Position numbers and translations under genes: made by a program. Positions 62,601 through 64,000 of a DNA stretch of 64,000 nucleotides are shown here, piece after piece (the first letter of the stretch is position 1; each line of letters starts with the position of its first letter). Under the pieces are notes generated by a model. It had not been told where the DNA came from and did no database searches. It saw only the letters and a list, made by a program, of their open reading frames with translations. The stretch spans positions 8,764,671 through 8,828,670 of the forward strand of contig OZ038320.1 in assembly GCA_964035795.1 (NCBI GenBank), read 5' to 3'. Source of the stretch: Pterobdella sp. o SKG-2022 (Eukaryota > Annelida > Clitellata > Hirudinida > Piscicolidae).

Positions 62601-64000
62601 AATTAGTATTTCATTTGCATAGATAGTTCACTAACATTGTAAAATTTTTCATGACTTCTTATTTTGATTTCCTTGTTCTTCACAGATACAAACATTTAAT
62701 ACTTGCTTGTGACAGAGCTTCATGGCTCAGTCACCTCTCATTGAAAGAGTAATTGAAAATAATGGCTTGGCAAGTAACTGACAAAAAGTGAGTCTCATCT
62801 TTTGTTGAACACGTTTTTTATTCTTCAACTTTATTGATGTTTCAATTAGTATTTCATTTGCATAGATAGTTCACTAACATAGTAAAATTTTTCATGACAT
62901 TTTGATATCTTTGCACTTCACAGATACAAACATCCAGTACTTGCTTGTGACAGAGCTTCATTGAAAAAAAACGGCTTGGCAAGTAACTGACTAATAGTGA
63001 GTCTCATTATTTGTTGAACACGTTTTTTATTCTTCAAATTTATTGATGTTTCAAATATTGTTTTTTTTTCACATAAGTAGTTCACTAACATTGTCAAATG
63101 TTTCAGGAATTTCCTAATATTTTTTCCTTGTTCTTCACAGATACAAACATTTAATACTTGCTTGTGACAGAGCTTCATGGCTCAGTCACCTCTCATTGAA
63201 AGAGTAATTGAAAATAATGGCTTGGCAAGTAACTGACAAAAAGTGAGTCTCATCTTTTGTTGAACACGTTTTTTATTCTTCAACTTTATTGATGTTTCAA
63301 TTAGTATTTCATTTGCATAGATAGTTCACTAACATAGTAAAATTTTTCATGACATTTTGATATCTTTGCACTTCACAGATACAAACATGCAGTACTTGCT
63401 TGTGACAGAGCTTCATGGCTCAGTCACCTCTCATTGAAAGAGTAATTGAAAATAATGGCTGGGCAAGTAACTGACAAAAAGTGAGTTTCATGTTTTATTA
63501 AACACGAGTTTTATAATTCAACTTTATTGATGTTTCAATTAGTATTTCATTTGCATAGATAGTTCACTAACATTGTAAAATTTTTCATGACTTCTTATTT
63601 TGATTTCCTTGTTCTTCACAGATACAAACATTTAATACTTGCTTGTGACAGAGCTTCATGGCTCAGTCACCTCTCATTGAAAGAGTAATTGAAAATAATG
63701 GCTGGGCAAGTAACTGACAAAAAGTGAGTTTCATGTTTTATTAAACACGAGTTTTATAATTCAACTTTATTGATGTTTCAATTAGTATTTCATTTGCATA
63801 GATAGTTCACTAACATTGTAAAATTTTTCATGACTTCTTATTTTGATTTCCTTGTTACTCACAGATACAAACATGCAGTACTTGCTTGTGACAGAGCTTC
63901 ATGGCTCAGTCACCTCTCATTGAAAAAGTAATTGAAAATAATGGCTGGGCAACTAACTGACAAAAAGTGAGTTTCATGTTTTATTAAACACGAGTTTTAT
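56624..64000 (+). repeat. tandem array of exon-intron-like units, block 2 (about 31 units, continues past the window)
   Basis: Same unit family and orientation as block 1. It begins mid-exon-segment within the PLEKHJ1-like third exon and runs off the window end. Higher-order structure is clear: the unit series starting 56840, 57075, 57290, 57533 recurs about 2094 bp later, and the series starting 60081 recurs about 2842 bp later at 62925. GTGAGT follows every exon-like segment I checked. One unit (61741-61750) lost its acceptor through a small deletion (TTACACTAAACATGCAG). The first 1.4 kb repeats the unit order at the end of block 1. Confidence 0.95.

Noticed and set aside
41106..63178. Many minus-strand open frames of 76-107 codons in the satellite (starting MFVSVKCKK or MKLCHKQ)
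   Set aside because: They repeat only because the unit repeats, run antisense through the spacer and exon-like body, and have Lys/Asn/Phe-rich, background-like composition. The splice signals point to the + strand.
40915..64000. Spliced-leader RNA, snRNA or 5S rRNA gene array
   Set aside because: Unit size and a GTGAGT donor fit superficially. However, there is an acceptor before each body, no Sm-site-plus-hairpin arrangement after the donor, no 5S internal promoter boxes and no match to U1-U6 signatures.

Overview
The window is nuclear DNA of an invertebrate animal. The genes are split by GT-AG introns and are ordinary metazoan families (a ZnT zinc transporter, an ENPP ectoenzyme, NDUFS7, PEX10, a PLEKHJ1-like PH protein). 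Non-coding DNA is strongly AT-rich and carries RTE-, CR1/Jockey-, pogo- and piggyBac-type remnants of the kind common in marine invertebrates such as cnidarians, sponges and molluscs. I cannot name the species.

Layout. 0-21 kb is gene-bearing: a nine-exon zinc transporter (+, 341-10755) with a dead piggyBac element in intron 2; an ankyrin-repeat gene of three coding exons (-, 14515-12403); an ENPP-type phosphodiesterase of four exons (-, 18103-15763), whose last intron would be only 20 nt; and an intronless proline-rich protein with 25 twelve-residue repeats (+, 19050-21302). 21-40 kb is repeat-dominated: AT-rich tandem duplications, a 24-nt minisatellite, two 0.58-kb inverted arms about 9 kb apart enclosing decayed LINE pieces, more minisatellites, a 177-bp satellite and a pogo-type transposase remnant. 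40.9-49 kb and 56.6-64 kb are two blocks of one unusual tandem repeat. Each unit looks like a small exon plus a complete intron, with about 66 units in the window. Between the blocks, after a 200-N gap, lies a gene cluster: the last two exons of NDUFS7 (+), an eight-exon PEX10 (-) tail-to-tail with it, and a PLEKHJ1-like gene (+) head-to-head with PEX10. The third exon of the PLEKHJ1-like gene runs straight into the second repeat block.

The exon models of the zinc transporter, ankyrin gene, ENPP and PEX10 were assembled by hand from splice sites, and every exon length and phase closes in frame. The genes do not form one pathway: zinc transport, ectonucleotide hydrolysis, complex I, peroxisome import and a PH-domain adaptor are simply neighbours. 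The most unusual feature is the exon-intron-like satellite. It abuts, and may have disrupted or been mis-joined to, two housekeeping-type genes.
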